A stretch of DNA of 30,429 bases from JAGNRR01 sp964612525 (GTDB lineage Bacteria > Bacteroidota > Bacteroidia > Chitinophagales > Chitinophagaceae). Within the stretch, counting starts at the first letter, position 1; the number at the start of each line of letters is the position of its first letter. The position numbers and the translations under genes are program-made. Positions 7,543-15,648 of the stretch are shown here, piece after piece. Under the pieces are notes generated by a model. It saw only the letters and a list, made by a program, of their open reading frames with translations, was not told the origin of the DNA and made no database searches. The DNA lies in contig CAZTCQ010000022.1 of the NCBI GenBank assembly GCA_964612525.1, forward strand, positions 1 to 30,429, read 5' to 3'.

Positions 7543-8607
7543 ATGCAAGCTATTACACAATTCAATCACCGCAGAGATACTCAAATCAACTCTTCGAATC
7601 TCGTTTTAAAAAACGAATATGGAGATTTTGAGAAGGAAGGCGTCGATGATTTTGAAGTACAAAATAAATGGACTGAATGCATAAGCGCGCGAACTAAAAA
7701 AATAGTCAATAAAGTGAGCAGTCCCGATATTACTTTTACTCATTCTCTAACCCCCTATCAGGGTTGCAAGCAAACTTGTGTATACTCCTTTGCCAGAAAT
7801 GCACATAAAAACTGTGGCTTCAATGCTAGTCAAGATTTTGAACAAAAAATTATAGTAAAACGAAATGCTGCTCAAAAGTTAGAAGAACTCTTTCTATCAA
7901 AAAAATGGAAATGTATCCCTATTGTCCTAAGTGAAAAAACGGGATGCGACCTACCAGCTGAACGTAAATATAAAATTACTAGAAGCATTTTAGAAAATTG
8001 CTTGCGCTATCAAAATCCAATTGTAATTATCACTAAAAATAAATTGATATTGAGAGACTTAGACTTACTCAAAAAATTGAGCGAAAAAAATTTAGTCCAG
8101 GTTTTTGTTTCGATAACGGGCATCAATGAAAAAATACGTAGAAAGCTAGAACCTAGAACCGTCAATTACAGTACAAGATTTGATATGATTGAATCACTGA
8201 GCAAAGTAGGAGTTCCAGTGGGGGTAATGAATGCACCCATTATTCCTGGTGTGAACGATAGAGATATGTACGAAGTGTTGCGCCAGGCTAGCCTTCGTGG
8301 CGCAACTGCGGCAAGCTTCAAAACCTTACGATTGAATGATGACGTTGCCCCGCCATTTAAAGATTGGATAAAAAAATCATTCCCACTCAAAGTCGATAAA
8401 ATTTTGAATTTAATTTCTGCTTGCCATAACGGAAAATTGAATCATTCCAATTTCAGTAGCCCAATGAAAGGCTCGGTAAACATTGCTTATTTAATTAAGC
8501 AACGGTTTGATAAATACACAAGTCAGTTTAAACTAAGCCAAGAAAAATTTGAATTCAATACGCAAGAATTCATTAGACATCAGCCAGGGCAAATGCGACT
8601 CTTTTAG
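7543..8607 (+). CDS. PA0069/SplB-like radical SAM family protein with degenerate cluster motif
   Basis: A 354-residue protein that follows the PA0069-type radical SAM family (COG1533) from end to end: KKIVNKVSSPD, LTPYQGC, DFEQKIIVKRNA, PAERKYKITRSILE, the IITKN segment, KLEPRT, GVPVGVMNAPIIPGVND, and a C-terminus ending PGQMRLF. The family's CxxxCxYC motif, which binds the 4Fe-4S cluster, here reads C75-KQT-C79-VY-S82: the third cysteine is serine (codon TCC at 7786). The normally conserved SGNTDxYQPxER segment is changed to SEKTGCDLPAER. It may therefore be a pseudoenzyme, or it may use another ligand such as the nearby Cys91. The family's substrate is not established. The last 4 bases overlap the end of the convergent ATPase gene. 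Confidence 0.85.
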   Translation: MQAITQFNHRRDTQINSSNLVLKNEYGDFEKEGVDDFEVQNKWTECISARTKKIVNKVSSPDITFTHSLTPYQGCKQTCVYSFARNAHKNCGFNASQDFEQKIIVKRNAAQKLEELFLSKKWKCIPIVLSEKTGCDLPAERKYKITRSILENCLRYQNPIVIITKNKLILRDLDLLKKLSEKNLVQVFVSITGINEKIRRKLEPRTVNYSTRFDMIESLSKVGVPVGVMNAPIIPGVNDRDMYEVLRQASLRGATAASFKTLRLNDDVAPPFKDWIKKSFPLKVDKILNLISACHNGKLNHSNFSSPMKGSVNIAYLIKQRFDKYTSQFKLSQEKFEFNTQEFIRHQPGQMRLF

Positions 8608-9719
8608 ATTACGTCCTCGTTGAAATATACTTTTAAAAACCAAATAGCAAAAGTGGGATCAGCTAGTTCATAGCCGTCGTCATTTTTAAGTATAATATCT
8701 TTTTTCTCTAATGTTCGTTTATTTTTTATTACGTTTTGAGGGGTTCCAATATCGTATTGAGCCATCACACGTTTAGATGTGAGCTGTTTTTCGCCTTGGG
8801 CAATTGCCTTCAACAAATTAAGCTGCGTATTACTCAAGTTTTCAGCCCCCATTATGTATAAAGGCGTATTCGTTTCTATCAAACGCTCCAAAGAAGAGGC
8901 TACATCTTTAAGTGTTGCGGCTTTCTCTACTGACTCCCATACATAGTGTGACAACTGTTGCACATACCAAGAATGATTTCGCATCAATTTAGGAATTAGT
9001 TCTGCAGCGTCCGGTGCTATCTCTTTGTTAGATTGTTTAAACTTGGCCTTGATAAACTTTATCCACTCTTTAGTTTCTATCTTTTGTAAAAACATTATAT
9101 CACCAAATCGATAAAATGGTTTTCGAGAAGTGTTAAACATCTGATGCATCAAATGGCGCTTACTTCCGTACAGACAATAGCTTACATTTTTCTGGCGTTG
9201 CCAAACCGCTCTCATTTTTTTTTCAAATTTTTTATACCCGTCCAAATCGGATAAATATTGAAACTCATCTAAACAAATAATAAATTTTACTTTTTTCTTT
9301 TTAGCAATGCGCTCTGGAAGATCTAGAATTTCGTCTGCATATTTTTCTGACTCTTCCCAATCAAAACTTACTCCAAAATCAGAAGTAGGATCTGCCTGAA
9401 AACTAAACTTAGGAATCACCTGTTTAAAAAAATCCTTTCCAGCATTGAGCCATTCTTCCCATTTCGAACTAGAAGCTTTTACCACTTCTCGAGTATACAC
9501 CTCTAGAAATTCATTGATAGAACCGACAGAGAATAAATCAATCATCACCACTTTGTGGTTTTTGTTTTTAGATCTTATTCGCTGCATGGCTTTTTCTACC
9601 AAGGAAGATTTGCCCCATCGCCTGGGTGAAATAATAATTGTATTAATACCGCTCGTAAGGTTATTCGCGAGCTTAGTCAACTCCGCAGTACGATTGGTAA
9701 ACGAATTAGTACTCACCGT
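8604..9719 (-). CDS. AAA ATPase, ATPase_2-like (COG1672), 5' end lost in gap
   Basis: A P-loop ATPase with 371 visible residues. The N-terminal FTNR-x-x-E-L lead-in precedes Walker A, SPRRWGKSS (visible residues 31-39), and Walker B lies in FIICLDEFQYL. The C-terminal winged-helix region includes LSNTQLNLLKAIAQGEKQ and ends with DPTFAIWFLKVYF. This architecture fits the archaeal-type ATPase_2 family, which is common in Bacteroidota and often of unknown role. The start is missing: the frame runs into the N-run at 9720, and probably only about 10-25 residues are lost. It is convergent with the radical SAM-like gene, overlapping it by 4 bases, with no terminator between them. Confidence 0.85.
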   Translation of the reverse strand, partial: TVSTNSFTNRTAELTKLANNLTSGINTIIISPRRWGKSSLVEKAMQRIRSKNKNHKVVMIDLFSVGSINEFLEVYTREVVKASSSKWEEWLNAGKDFFKQVIPKFSFQADPTSDFGVSFDWEESEKYADEILDLPERIAKKKKVKFIICLDEFQYLSDLDGYKKFEKKMRAVWQRQKNVSYCLYGSKRHLMHQMFNTSRKPFYRFGDIMFLQKIETKEWIKFIKAKFKQSNKEIAPDAAELIPKLMRNHSWYVQQLSHYVWESVEKAATLKDVASSLERLIETNTPLYIMGAENLSNTQLNLLKAIAQGEKQLTSKRVMAQYDIGTPQNVIKNKRTLEKKDIILKNDDGYELADPTFAIWFLKVYFNEDVI

Positions 9720-9819
9720 NNNNNNNNNNNNNNNNNNNNNNNNNNNNNNNNNNNNNNNNNNNNNNNNNNNNNNNNNNNNNNNNNNNNNNNNNNNNNNNNN
9801 NNNNNNNNNNNNNNNNNNN
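9720..9819. other. Assembly gap (100 N)
   Basis: There are exactly 100 unknown bases, the usual placeholder for a scaffold join of unknown size. The gene 5' parts missing on each side could not fit in 100 bases (see findings). Confidence 0.98.
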
Positions 9820-9945
9820 TACAACCCCTATTGTGCTTATGCCGGAGGGTTCAATTGTCCTATCCCACCAAAAGAAAACCGCCTCGATATTGCTATCAGG
9901 GCGGGTGAAAAATTATACCTAGGAAAAGCAGAGCCTACTCACTAG
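9820..9945 (+). CDS. DUF1684 family protein, C-terminal fragment
   Basis: Only the last 41 codons survive after the assembly gap. YNPYCAYAGGFNCPIPPKEN followed by RLDIAIRAGEKL is the hallmark C-terminal motif of DUF1684 proteins, which are around 200 residues long and often exported. The rest lies in the gap. The biochemical role of the family is not established. The stop at 9943-9945 is 16 bases from the end of the convergent DUF6263 gene. Confidence 0.8.
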   Translation, partial: YNPYCAYAGGFNCPIPPKENRLDIAIRAGEKLYLGKAEPTH

Positions 9946-9961
9946 CTCTTTCTCAAATTTT

Positions 9962-10783
9962 TTATTCAGCAGTAATTGTCATCTTGGTAATGCCGCTCGA
10001 CTTATATGTTTCGCCACCCATTTCGGTAGAAGAGTCATCTTTAGTTTCTATGGTTTTCATAGAAATTATCCCAGTAGCAGCATCCAACATCAAGGTCATT
10101 TGAGTCAGTTGGTTTACGGTAGTCGTAAAATTTCCACCCCGTCCACCAGCTACTGTTCCTTTGGTCTGTTGGTTAGCCGTCACATTCGCCATATTACCCA
10201 TCATACCTTTAAATGTGTACTCAGTAATAATTTTCAAATCATCCTTTTCTACAGTAGTGCGCCACTTCCCTCCTACTTTTACATTATCAGGAATTACTAA
10301 AAAGATTCCTTCAATAGCCGTCTTGACATCTCCGCCCATTCTAGCCATCATACCTCCATTGCTTTCTCCTTCGTCAACATTGATTGCCTTTCCCTGAAAA
10401 TCAATTTCTACCTCTTTCTTTTTATTCAACTGTTTTTCAAATGCTCCTGCCATCATGCCTTTCTGTTTTGCCTCATCTTCAGAATCATATTCTTGCTGCA
10501 TTCCAAAACCTTCAAATTTCATTTTTGCCTTTTTCATGGTAGCCGCTAACTTATAGCCCTTGTCAGTCACTTCCACTACCTCTAGTTCAGATAGCGTTTC
10601 CATGTCTGTTTTCATTTTACCTCTTTTGGCTTGATCCATGTCTGACTTCATTTCTGTTGTCATCATTATTTTCTGCCCCTTCGTCAATTTAATTTTGTCA
10701 GTAGGATTTTGTGCCAAACTCGTGTTTGCAAAAAACAAAGCCATCACTAACATCAATCCGATATATTTACTCATTTTCATCAT
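9962..10783 (-). CDS. DUF6263-like secreted protein
   Basis: A 273-residue protein with a clear signal peptide (hydrophobic core LMLVMALFFANTSLAQ, predicted cleavage after about residue 24). The mature part is Lys/Met-rich and beta-rich, with the pattern of an envelope protein of the DUF6263 type: KIKLTKGQKIMM near the N-terminus, then VIPDNVKVGGKWRTT and a late segment LDAATGIISMKTIE. The domain name is a fair guess by pattern. Its function is unknown. Start choices are ATG at 10783, 10780 or 10774; a TATATTTG box lies only 5 bases upstream of the first. It is divergent from the GlmU-like gene (72 bases between them). Confidence 0.7.
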   Translation of the reverse strand: MMKMSKYIGLMLVMALFFANTSLAQNPTDKIKLTKGQKIMMTTEMKSDMDQAKRGKMKTDMETLSELEVVEVTDKGYKLAATMKKAKMKFEGFGMQQEYDSEDEAKQKGMMAGAFEKQLNKKKEVEIDFQGKAINVDEGESNGGMMARMGGDVKTAIEGIFLVIPDNVKVGGKWRTTVEKDDLKIITEYTFKGMMGNMANVTANQQTKGTVAGGRGGNFTTTVNQLTQMTLMLDAATGIISMKTIETKDDSSTEMGGETYKSSGITKMTITAE

Positions 10784-10788
10784 ACTAC

Positions 10789-10796
10789 CAAATATA
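10789..10796 (-). promoter_or_regulatory. TAnnTTTG -7 box of the DUF6263-like gene
   Basis: The minus strand reads TATATTTG, ending 5 bases before the ATG at 10783. Transcription would start at or after that ATG, so the message is leaderless or the true start is the ATG at 10774. Confidence 0.5.
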
Positions 10797-10855
10797 AAAA
10801 TCTTAGCTTGGTATTTAAGAAAGGATAACTACTTTTAACATTCTAAAATTATAGC

Positions 10856-12043
10856 ATGAATTTTATCCTTTTTGACGATGAACGAGCCGCACAATTTTTA
10901 CCCTTTACCCACACGCGACCTTTGAGCGAAATTCGCTGTGGCATTTGGACACTAAGAGAAAAATGGGAGCACATTACTACTGTTTCAACAAGCTACGAAT
11001 GCGCGCCTCACTTACAAGCGCTATACCCAAAAGTGATTCAACGAAACAATATATTTATCAATAGTGCATGCTACCCTAATAATGAGTTGTTTGCAAGTAT
11101 CCTAGAATTGGCTCCTAACCAATGCTTACTTTTTGGAAGTATTTTAGTAGCAGCCCACTTGAGCGCAGATCAAGCCAAAACCTTTTCCGTATCAGACGCT
11201 GTGCTAAATACTGAATCCATTCACTACAACGGAGCGATTCGTTTTTTAGAAAACAGTTGGGATATTTTTAGTCATAATGCGGAAAACATAGCTGAAGATT
11301 TTGAACGAATTACTAGAAATAGAACATCACAAAAAGCATCAAAAACTAATACTATTATTGGAAACAACTTATTCATTGAAGAAGGTGCAAAAGTAGAAGG
11401 TGCCATTTTAAATAGCACCACAGGCCCCATTTACATAGGGCGAAACGCCGAAGTCATGGAAGGCAGCGTAGTAAGAGGCGCCCTTGCCCTTTGCGAAAAC
11501 TCTGTGCTAAAACTTAGCACTAAAATATATGGCGCTACCACTATAGGTCCAGGCAGCAAGGTGGGTGGCGAAGTCAATAATTCAGTTTTCTTTCAAAATA
11601 GCAATAAAGGACATGACGGTTTTTTGGGCAATGCTGTCATTGGAGAATGGTGCAATTTAGGTGCCGACACAAATAACTCAAACCTCAAAAACAATTACGA
11701 CGAGGTAAGAATTTACAGTGAAGACAAAGAAACCTTCGTAAAAACCGGACTTCAATTTTGTGGATTATTTATGGGTGACCATTCCAAGTGCGGAATTAAT
11801 ACCATGTTTAATACAGGAACCGTTGTGGGTGTCAGTGCCAATATTTTTGGTGGTGGCTTTCCCCGAAACTTTATCCCTTCTTTTAGTTGGGGCGGCAGCA
11901 GTGGAATAACTGAATATAAGTTAGACAAAGCGGTCAGCACTGCTTCAAGAGTACTAGCCCGCAGAAACAAAGAAATGACTCCCGAGGACCAAGCGATTTT
12001 TCAGCATGTATTTACCAAAACACAAAGTCAACGAAATGGCTAG
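10856..12043 (+). CDS. GlmU-like sugar nucleotidyltransferase with left-handed beta-helix
   Basis: A 395-residue protein of the GlmU-family type found in Bacteroidota. The N-terminal part opens MNFILFDDERAAQFLPFTHT with RPLSEIRCGIWTLREKW, a divergent nucleotidyltransferase (NTP_transf_4-like). From about residue 165 there are hexapeptide repeats of a left-handed beta-helix: IIGNNLFIEEGAKVEGAI, then GPIYIGRNAEVMEGSVV, then GNAVIGEWCNLGADTNNSNL. This layout suggests coupled nucleotidyl and acyl transfer to a sugar phosphate. True GlmU has a classical LAAGxGxRM pyrophosphorylase motif, which is missing, so I give no symbol. It ends at the bidirectional terminator at 12103-12132. Confidence 0.82.
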   Translation: MNFILFDDERAAQFLPFTHTRPLSEIRCGIWTLREKWEHITTVSTSYECAPHLQALYPKVIQRNNIFINSACYPNNELFASILELAPNQCLLFGSILVAAHLSADQAKTFSVSDAVLNTESIHYNGAIRFLENSWDIFSHNAENIAEDFERITRNRTSQKASKTNTIIGNNLFIEEGAKVEGAILNSTTGPIYIGRNAEVMEGSVVRGALALCENSVLKLSTKIYGATTIGPGSKVGGEVNNSVFFQNSNKGHDGFLGNAVIGEWCNLGADTNNSNLKNNYDEVRIYSEDKETFVKTGLQFCGLFMGDHSKCGINTMFNTGTVVGVSANIFGGGFPRNFIPSFSWGGSSGITEYKLDKAVSTASRVLARRNKEMTPEDQAIFQHVFTKTQSQRNG

Positions 12044-12102
12044 AATATTCAATCCATTTTTTAGATTCAACAATACTTAAAAAAATATAGTCAAGTAAAT
12101 AA

Positions 12103-12132
12103 AAAACCTCTCGATATTAATCGAGAGGTTTT
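12103..12132. terminator. Bidirectional intrinsic terminator between the GlmU-like gene and fsa
   Basis: A perfect 13-bp stem (AAAACCTCTCGAT against ATCGAGAGGTTTT) with a 4-base loop. It is followed by a T-run of 4 on the plus strand and 6 on the minus strand. It serves both convergent genes. Confidence 0.92.
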
Positions 12133-12154
12133 AAAGCATATAAATTGTAAACGA

Positions 12155-12808
12155 CTAGCTCATGCTTTTAGCATCTGCTAAAAACTTTGCTAATCCAATA
12201 TCAGTAAGAGGATGCTTTAAAAGTCCAAGAATTGAACTTAAAGGACAGGTACAAACATCAGCTCCCACTTCAGCACATTTTACTATGTGTAATGGATTCC
12301 GAATACTAGCTGCTAAAACCTGCGTGTCAAAACCTTGCATAGCATAAATATCCGAAATTTGCTCTATCAAATCAACTCCGTCCCAGCTGCTATCATCAAT
12401 TCGACCAATAAAAGGAGATACATACGTAGCACCTGCTTTTGCCGCTAAAATTGCTTGACCGGCACTAAAAACAAGCGTGCAATTTGTTTTGATTCCGTTG
12501 TCAGTAAACCATTTTATAGCTTTGATGCCGTCTTTAATCATGGGAACTTTCACTACAATGTGTTCATCAATGGCGGCCAACTTTTTACCCTCGTCTACGA
12601 TTCCTTCAAAATCAGTAGAAATGACTTCAGCACTTACGGGTGTTTTTACAATGTCGCAAATATCTTTATAATGCTTCACCACAGCTTCTGTGCCTTTTAT
12701 GCCCTCTTTTGCCATCAGAGAAGGGTTGGTGGTAACCCCATCCAAAATACCTAATTCGTGTGCTTCTTTAATCTGCTCTAAGTTAGCTGTGTCGATAAAA
12801 AATTTCAT
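12155..12808 (-). CDS. fsa: Transaldolase-like fructose-6-phosphate aldolase
   Basis: A 217-residue single-domain TIM-barrel enzyme of the short transaldolase/FSA type. The start MKFFIDTANLEQIKEAHELG is diagnostic, followed by DGVTTNPSLMAKEG. The Schiff-base lysine is Lys87 in HIVVKVPM. Later motifs are NCTLVFSAGQAILAAKAGA and YVSPFIGRIDD. It cleaves or transfers dihydroxyacetone units in the non-oxidative pentose phosphate area. Many Bacteroidota use this short form as their only transaldolase, so a transaldolase function is as likely as FSA activity. It has its own TATATTTG box and terminator, so it is probably monocistronic. Confidence 0.93.
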   Translation of the reverse strand: MKFFIDTANLEQIKEAHELGILDGVTTNPSLMAKEGIKGTEAVVKHYKDICDIVKTPVSAEVISTDFEGIVDEGKKLAAIDEHIVVKVPMIKDGIKAIKWFTDNGIKTNCTLVFSAGQAILAAKAGATYVSPFIGRIDDSSWDGVDLIEQISDIYAMQGFDTQVLAASIRNPLHIVKCAEVGADVCTCPLSSILGLLKHPLTDIGLAKFLADAKSMS

Positions 12809-12825
12809 TGTGTTTTATTTTGCGA

Positions 12826-12833
12826 CAAATATA
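12826..12833 (-). promoter_or_regulatory. TAnnTTTG -7 box of fsa
   Basis: The minus strand reads TATATTTG, ending 17 bases before the ATG at 12808. A TTG lies 14 bases further upstream, shorter than the usual 17-20. Confidence 0.5.
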
Positions 12834-12984
12834 AAAGGACCACTAAGCAATGTGAAATAAGTAAGAATTTAGATATTAACATAAAGCAAGCCTTCGACTC
12901 AATTTTCTATTCAATAAATAGGATTATTCATTAAACTTCTTTGTCAAGAAACAGTCAAAAAGCAAACAACTAAAACAATAGATT

Positions 12985-13461
12985 ATGAGACAAGCATTAC
13001 TATTAGCCATCAGCGCCATTTTACTTTTTACCACTTCGTGTACGCGCACAAACGGACCTGTTATAATGTCTCCTTTTGAAAAATTACAAGGAGAGTGGTA
13101 CTACAATAAAGCCTTTTTTGTTTACAACAACGGAATCGTTCGCGATAATGTATTAAGTGACTTTGTTGATTGCCGAATTATTTTTGACGGTAACATAATC
13201 ACTATGGAAAACCTTCGAACGGGTCAAGTCTTAGAAGGCACTTTTGAATTGTATCGTGATGACGTAGGAGGATACTGGGACGAGAACGGAATTTATCAAG
13301 AAGATATGGAACGTTTTTTGACAGCTTATCTTTATGACGTGCGAACGAACAGAAGATTTACCTACGACTGGCAGATAAACTACCTTACTCGTAATAAATT
13401 GAACTTCGGAGAATTTTATGCCGATGGTAACTACGCTTTCAAAATGAAAAAAGTGTACTAA
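12985..13461 (+). CDS. Small lipoprotein, unknown (lipocalin-like size)
   Basis: A 158-residue predicted lipoprotein. The signal peptide MRQALLLAISAILLFTTSC ends in a lipobox-like TTSC, with lipidation expected at Cys19. The mature part starts near FEKLQGEWYYNKAFF and has alternating aromatic and polar residues, with repeated Tyr/Asp/Asn stretches to the C-terminal YAFKMKKVY. The LQGEWYY opening resembles lipocalin-like lipoproteins of Bacteroidota, but I cannot assign a family firmly. It stands alone: 176 bases without features separate it from fsa, and a strong terminator follows at 13485. Confidence 0.8.
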   Translation: MRQALLLAISAILLFTTSCTRTNGPVIMSPFEKLQGEWYYNKAFFVYNNGIVRDNVLSDFVDCRIIFDGNIITMENLRTGQVLEGTFELYRDDVGGYWDENGIYQEDMERFLTAYLYDVRTNRRFTYDWQINYLTRNKLNFGEFYADGNYAFKMKKVY

Positions 13462-13484
13462 TCAATTCTGAATACGAATAACCC

Positions 13485-13512
13485 AAAGCGAGACTGACTG
13501 TCTCGCTTTTTT
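13485..13512 (+). terminator. Intrinsic terminator after the small lipoprotein gene
   Basis: A 10-bp stem AAAGCGAGAC/GTCTCGCTTT with a 5-base loop, followed by a run of T. It lies 24 bases after the stop codon. Confidence 0.9.
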
Positions 13513-13595
13513 ATTTACATTCAGAGAAAAACACCTATCAAGAAAGAAAGAAAAAAGAAACGCAAAAAAGGGGGTAAAAAATAATGGATTCAACT

Positions 13596-13603
13596 TACAT
13601 TTG
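13596..13603 (+). promoter_or_regulatory. TAnnTTTG -7 box of the SRP RNA gene
   Basis: TACATTTG lies just upstream of the first paired bases of the RNA (from 13608), the expected distance for a transcription start. Confidence 0.6.
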
Positions 13604-13607
13604 CGGC

Positions 13608-13707
13608 GGCAAGTCTTATACGACCAGCTCCTTTTAATCCCCCAGGGCAGGAATGCAGCAAGGGTACGAAGTTGTAGCGGTGCGATATAAGTAACTTGCC
13701 ATTTTTT
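13608..13707 (+). ncRNA. ffs: Signal recognition particle RNA (small, 4.5S type)
   Basis: This RNA partners Ffh in co-translational targeting of membrane proteins. Domain IV is readable at about 13642-13663: the GGAA tetraloop sits on a GCA/TGC stem, flanked by the conserved symmetric loop CAGG on the left and AGCA on the right. The outer arms pair: GGCAAGT, then CTTATA (13608-13620), against TATAAG, then ACTTGCC (13686-13700). The terminal stem plus the T-run at 13702-13707 act as terminator, and a TACATTTG promoter box precedes it. The RNA is about 100 nt with no Alu domain. The 370 bases between the flanking protein genes are mostly explained by this gene and the terminator before it. Confidence 0.92.
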
Positions 13708-13820
13708 ATGCGCGCGGTTTTAATTTTTGATTTAAAACACAAGTACTAAGCCAATTGAAAAGTCAAATTTATACTCCGAGCAAATTCTCCAAAATACCCT
13801 CTTTTTAGCCAGGCACGATT

Positions 13821-13828
13821 TACATTTG
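13821..13828 (+). promoter_or_regulatory. TAnnTTTG -7 box of the aminotransferase operon
   Basis: TACATTTG ends 4 bases before the ATG at 13833. No other Met is close downstream, so a leaderless transcript is implied. Confidence 0.5.
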
Positions 13829-13832
13829 TGAC

Positions 13833-15026
13833 ATGCCATCAATTTCAAAACGTGGGGCTGCTTTTCCGCCCTCTCCGATACGCAAACTAGTTCCTTTTGC
13901 CGAAGATGCTAAAGACAGAGGCGTTCATGTGTTTCATTTAAACATAGGACAGCCCGATATAGCTACTCCGCCCGTTGCCTTAGAAGCCGTTAAAAATATT
14001 GATTTTGATGTATTGGAATATAGTCACAGCGCTGGAAATGAATCCTATCGAAAAAAACTGGCGCTTAAATACGAAGAAATGAACATCTCGCTAAACAGTG
14101 AGGAACTTATTATAACTACTGGAGGCTCAGAAGCCATTTTATTTGGCATGATGGCCTGTTTAAATCCCGATGATGAGGTAATTATCCCTGAACCTTTCTA
14201 TGCAAACTACAACGGATATGCCGTAGCGAGCTTGGCTAAAATTGTTCCGATAACCGCAACGATTGACAATGGATTTAAACTACCGCCTATCGAAGATTTT
14301 GAAAAGAAAATTACTCCAAAAACTAAGGCCATTCTTATTTGTAATCCCAATAATCCAACGGGCTATTTATATTCAAAAGAGGAAATGAACACGCTCAAAG
14401 AAATTTGTTTGAAGCATGATTTATTTTTATTTTCCGATGAAGCCTACCGTGAATTTGCCTATGATCGTGAGCGAGCAACTAGCGCATTAGAATTAGACGG
14501 GATGGAGCAACACACCATAATGATTGACACCATTTCGAAACGATATAGCGCCTGCGGCGCCAGAATTGGAGCCATTGTAAGTAAAAATAAAGAAGTAATG
14601 GCGGCAGCTTTAAAACTAGCTCAAGCCAGATTGAGCCCTCCTAGCCTCGCGCAAATTGTAGGAGAAACCGCCTTGGACGTTCCGCCCTCCTATTTTAACG
14701 ATGTTAAGGAAGAGTACAAAAAAAGAAGAGACACACTCATCAATAGGCTCAAAAAAATTGAAGGTGTGGTTTGCAATACGCCAGGAGGTGCTTTTTATGC
14801 TATGGCGCAACTGCCTGTGGATAATGCGGAGGACTTCTGTCAATGGCTTTTAGAAAAATTTTCTTACCAAGGTAAAACTATTATGATGGCACCTGCTGCT
14901 GGTTTTTATGCAACTGAAGGTTTAGGACAATCTGAAGTTCGATTTGCTTATGTGTTAAACACAACAGAAATTAATAGCGCTATGGACTGCCTAGAAGAAG
15001 GGCTAAAACAATACAATTCAAAATAA
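13833..15026 (+). CDS. Class I/II PLP-dependent aminotransferase
   Basis: A 397-residue fold-type I aminotransferase. The catalytic lysine is Lys236 in DTISKRYSACGARIG. Other PLP-site elements are NPNNPTG (171-177), SDEAYREF with Asp202 and Tyr205, and the phosphate-contacting Arg244. The N-terminal LNIGQPDIATP and the C-terminal arginine in EVRFAYVLN fit the aspartate/aromatic transaminase group. The substrate cannot be assigned; aspartate, alanine or an aromatic amino acid are all possible. It is the first gene of a probable operon: the rhomboid gene starts 4 bases after its stop. Confidence 0.93.
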   Translation: MPSISKRGAAFPPSPIRKLVPFAEDAKDRGVHVFHLNIGQPDIATPPVALEAVKNIDFDVLEYSHSAGNESYRKKLALKYEEMNISLNSEELIITTGGSEAILFGMMACLNPDDEVIIPEPFYANYNGYAVASLAKIVPITATIDNGFKLPPIEDFEKKITPKTKAILICNPNNPTGYLYSKEEMNTLKEICLKHDLFLFSDEAYREFAYDRERATSALELDGMEQHTIMIDTISKRYSACGARIGAIVSKNKEVMAAALKLAQARLSPPSLAQIVGETALDVPPSYFNDVKEEYKKRRDTLINRLKKIEGVVCNTPGGAFYAMAQLPVDNAEDFCQWLLEKFSYQGKTIMMAPAAGFYATEGLGQSEVRFAYVLNTTEINSAMDCLEEGLKQYNSK

Positions 15027-15030
15027 TTTC

Positions 15031-15633
15031 ATGAGTTATAGTTATATCATTATCGGAATTACAGCCGTCATTTCGTTTTTAGCATGGAGCAATGGCGAAC
15101 TCATGTTCAAGTGCTTTTTCATTCCCAATCACGTGAAAGAACGAAACGAATATTGGCGCTTCATTTCACATGGTTTTGTACATGCTGATCAGCAACACTT
15201 ATTCTTTAATATGATTACGCTCTTCTTTTTTGGCCCCTTTGTAGAGAGTGCTTTCGCTTATCATTTTGGCTCGGGTTATACCTATGTGTTATTCTATTTT
15301 GCAGCCTTGGTTGCCTCTTCTATCCCAGATTACTTTAAACACAAAGATGATTATCGCTATCGATCGCTCGGAGCCAGTGGCGCAGTGAGCGCTGTACTTT
15401 TTGCTGCCATTATTTTTGACCCATGGATGCTAATCAATTTTATCATTCCAGGAATTTTATTCGCGATCGGTTATTTATGGTATTCAGCACGAATGAGCAA
15501 AATGAATCAAGACAATATTGGTCACAATGCTCACCTTTGGGGTGGGCTTTTCGGAATGGTCTTTCCTTTTGTGCTGAAGCCTGCCTTATTACAAGAATTT
15601 ATCCAAAACCTTATTCAAATCCCATATTTCTAA
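15031..15633 (+). CDS. Rhomboid family intramembrane serine protease
   Basis: A 200-residue membrane protease expected to cut transmembrane helices. The catalytic serine is Ser116 in GASGAVSA, and the catalytic histidine is His168 in HNAHLWGG. The conserved HGFVHADQQHLFFNM segment (residues 48-61) matches the rhomboid HxxxxHxxxN region. About six hydrophobic segments are visible, so it is the compact bacterial form. The context (aminotransferase upstream by 4 bases, DUF4397 lipoprotein 15 bases downstream) suggests co-transcription but does not reveal a substrate. Both catalytic residues are intact. Confidence 0.92.
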   Translation: MSYSYIIIGITAVISFLAWSNGELMFKCFFIPNHVKERNEYWRFISHGFVHADQQHLFFNMITLFFFGPFVESAFAYHFGSGYTYVLFYFAALVASSIPDYFKHKDDYRYRSLGASGAVSAVLFAAIIFDPWMLINFIIPGILFAIGYLWYSARMSKMNQDNIGHNAHLWGGLFGMVFPFVLKPALLQEFIQNLIQIPYF

Positions 15634-15648
15634 TAACTTTATAGCAGA

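Noticed and set aside
9445..9945. Plus-strand frame running through the N-run into the DUF1684 end
   Set aside because: The part left of the gap is antisense to the AAA ATPase; only the part after 9820 is real coding sequence.
12455..12754. Plus-strand frame inside fsa
   Set aside because: It is a shadow of fsa, whose catalytic residues and start are clear on the other strand.
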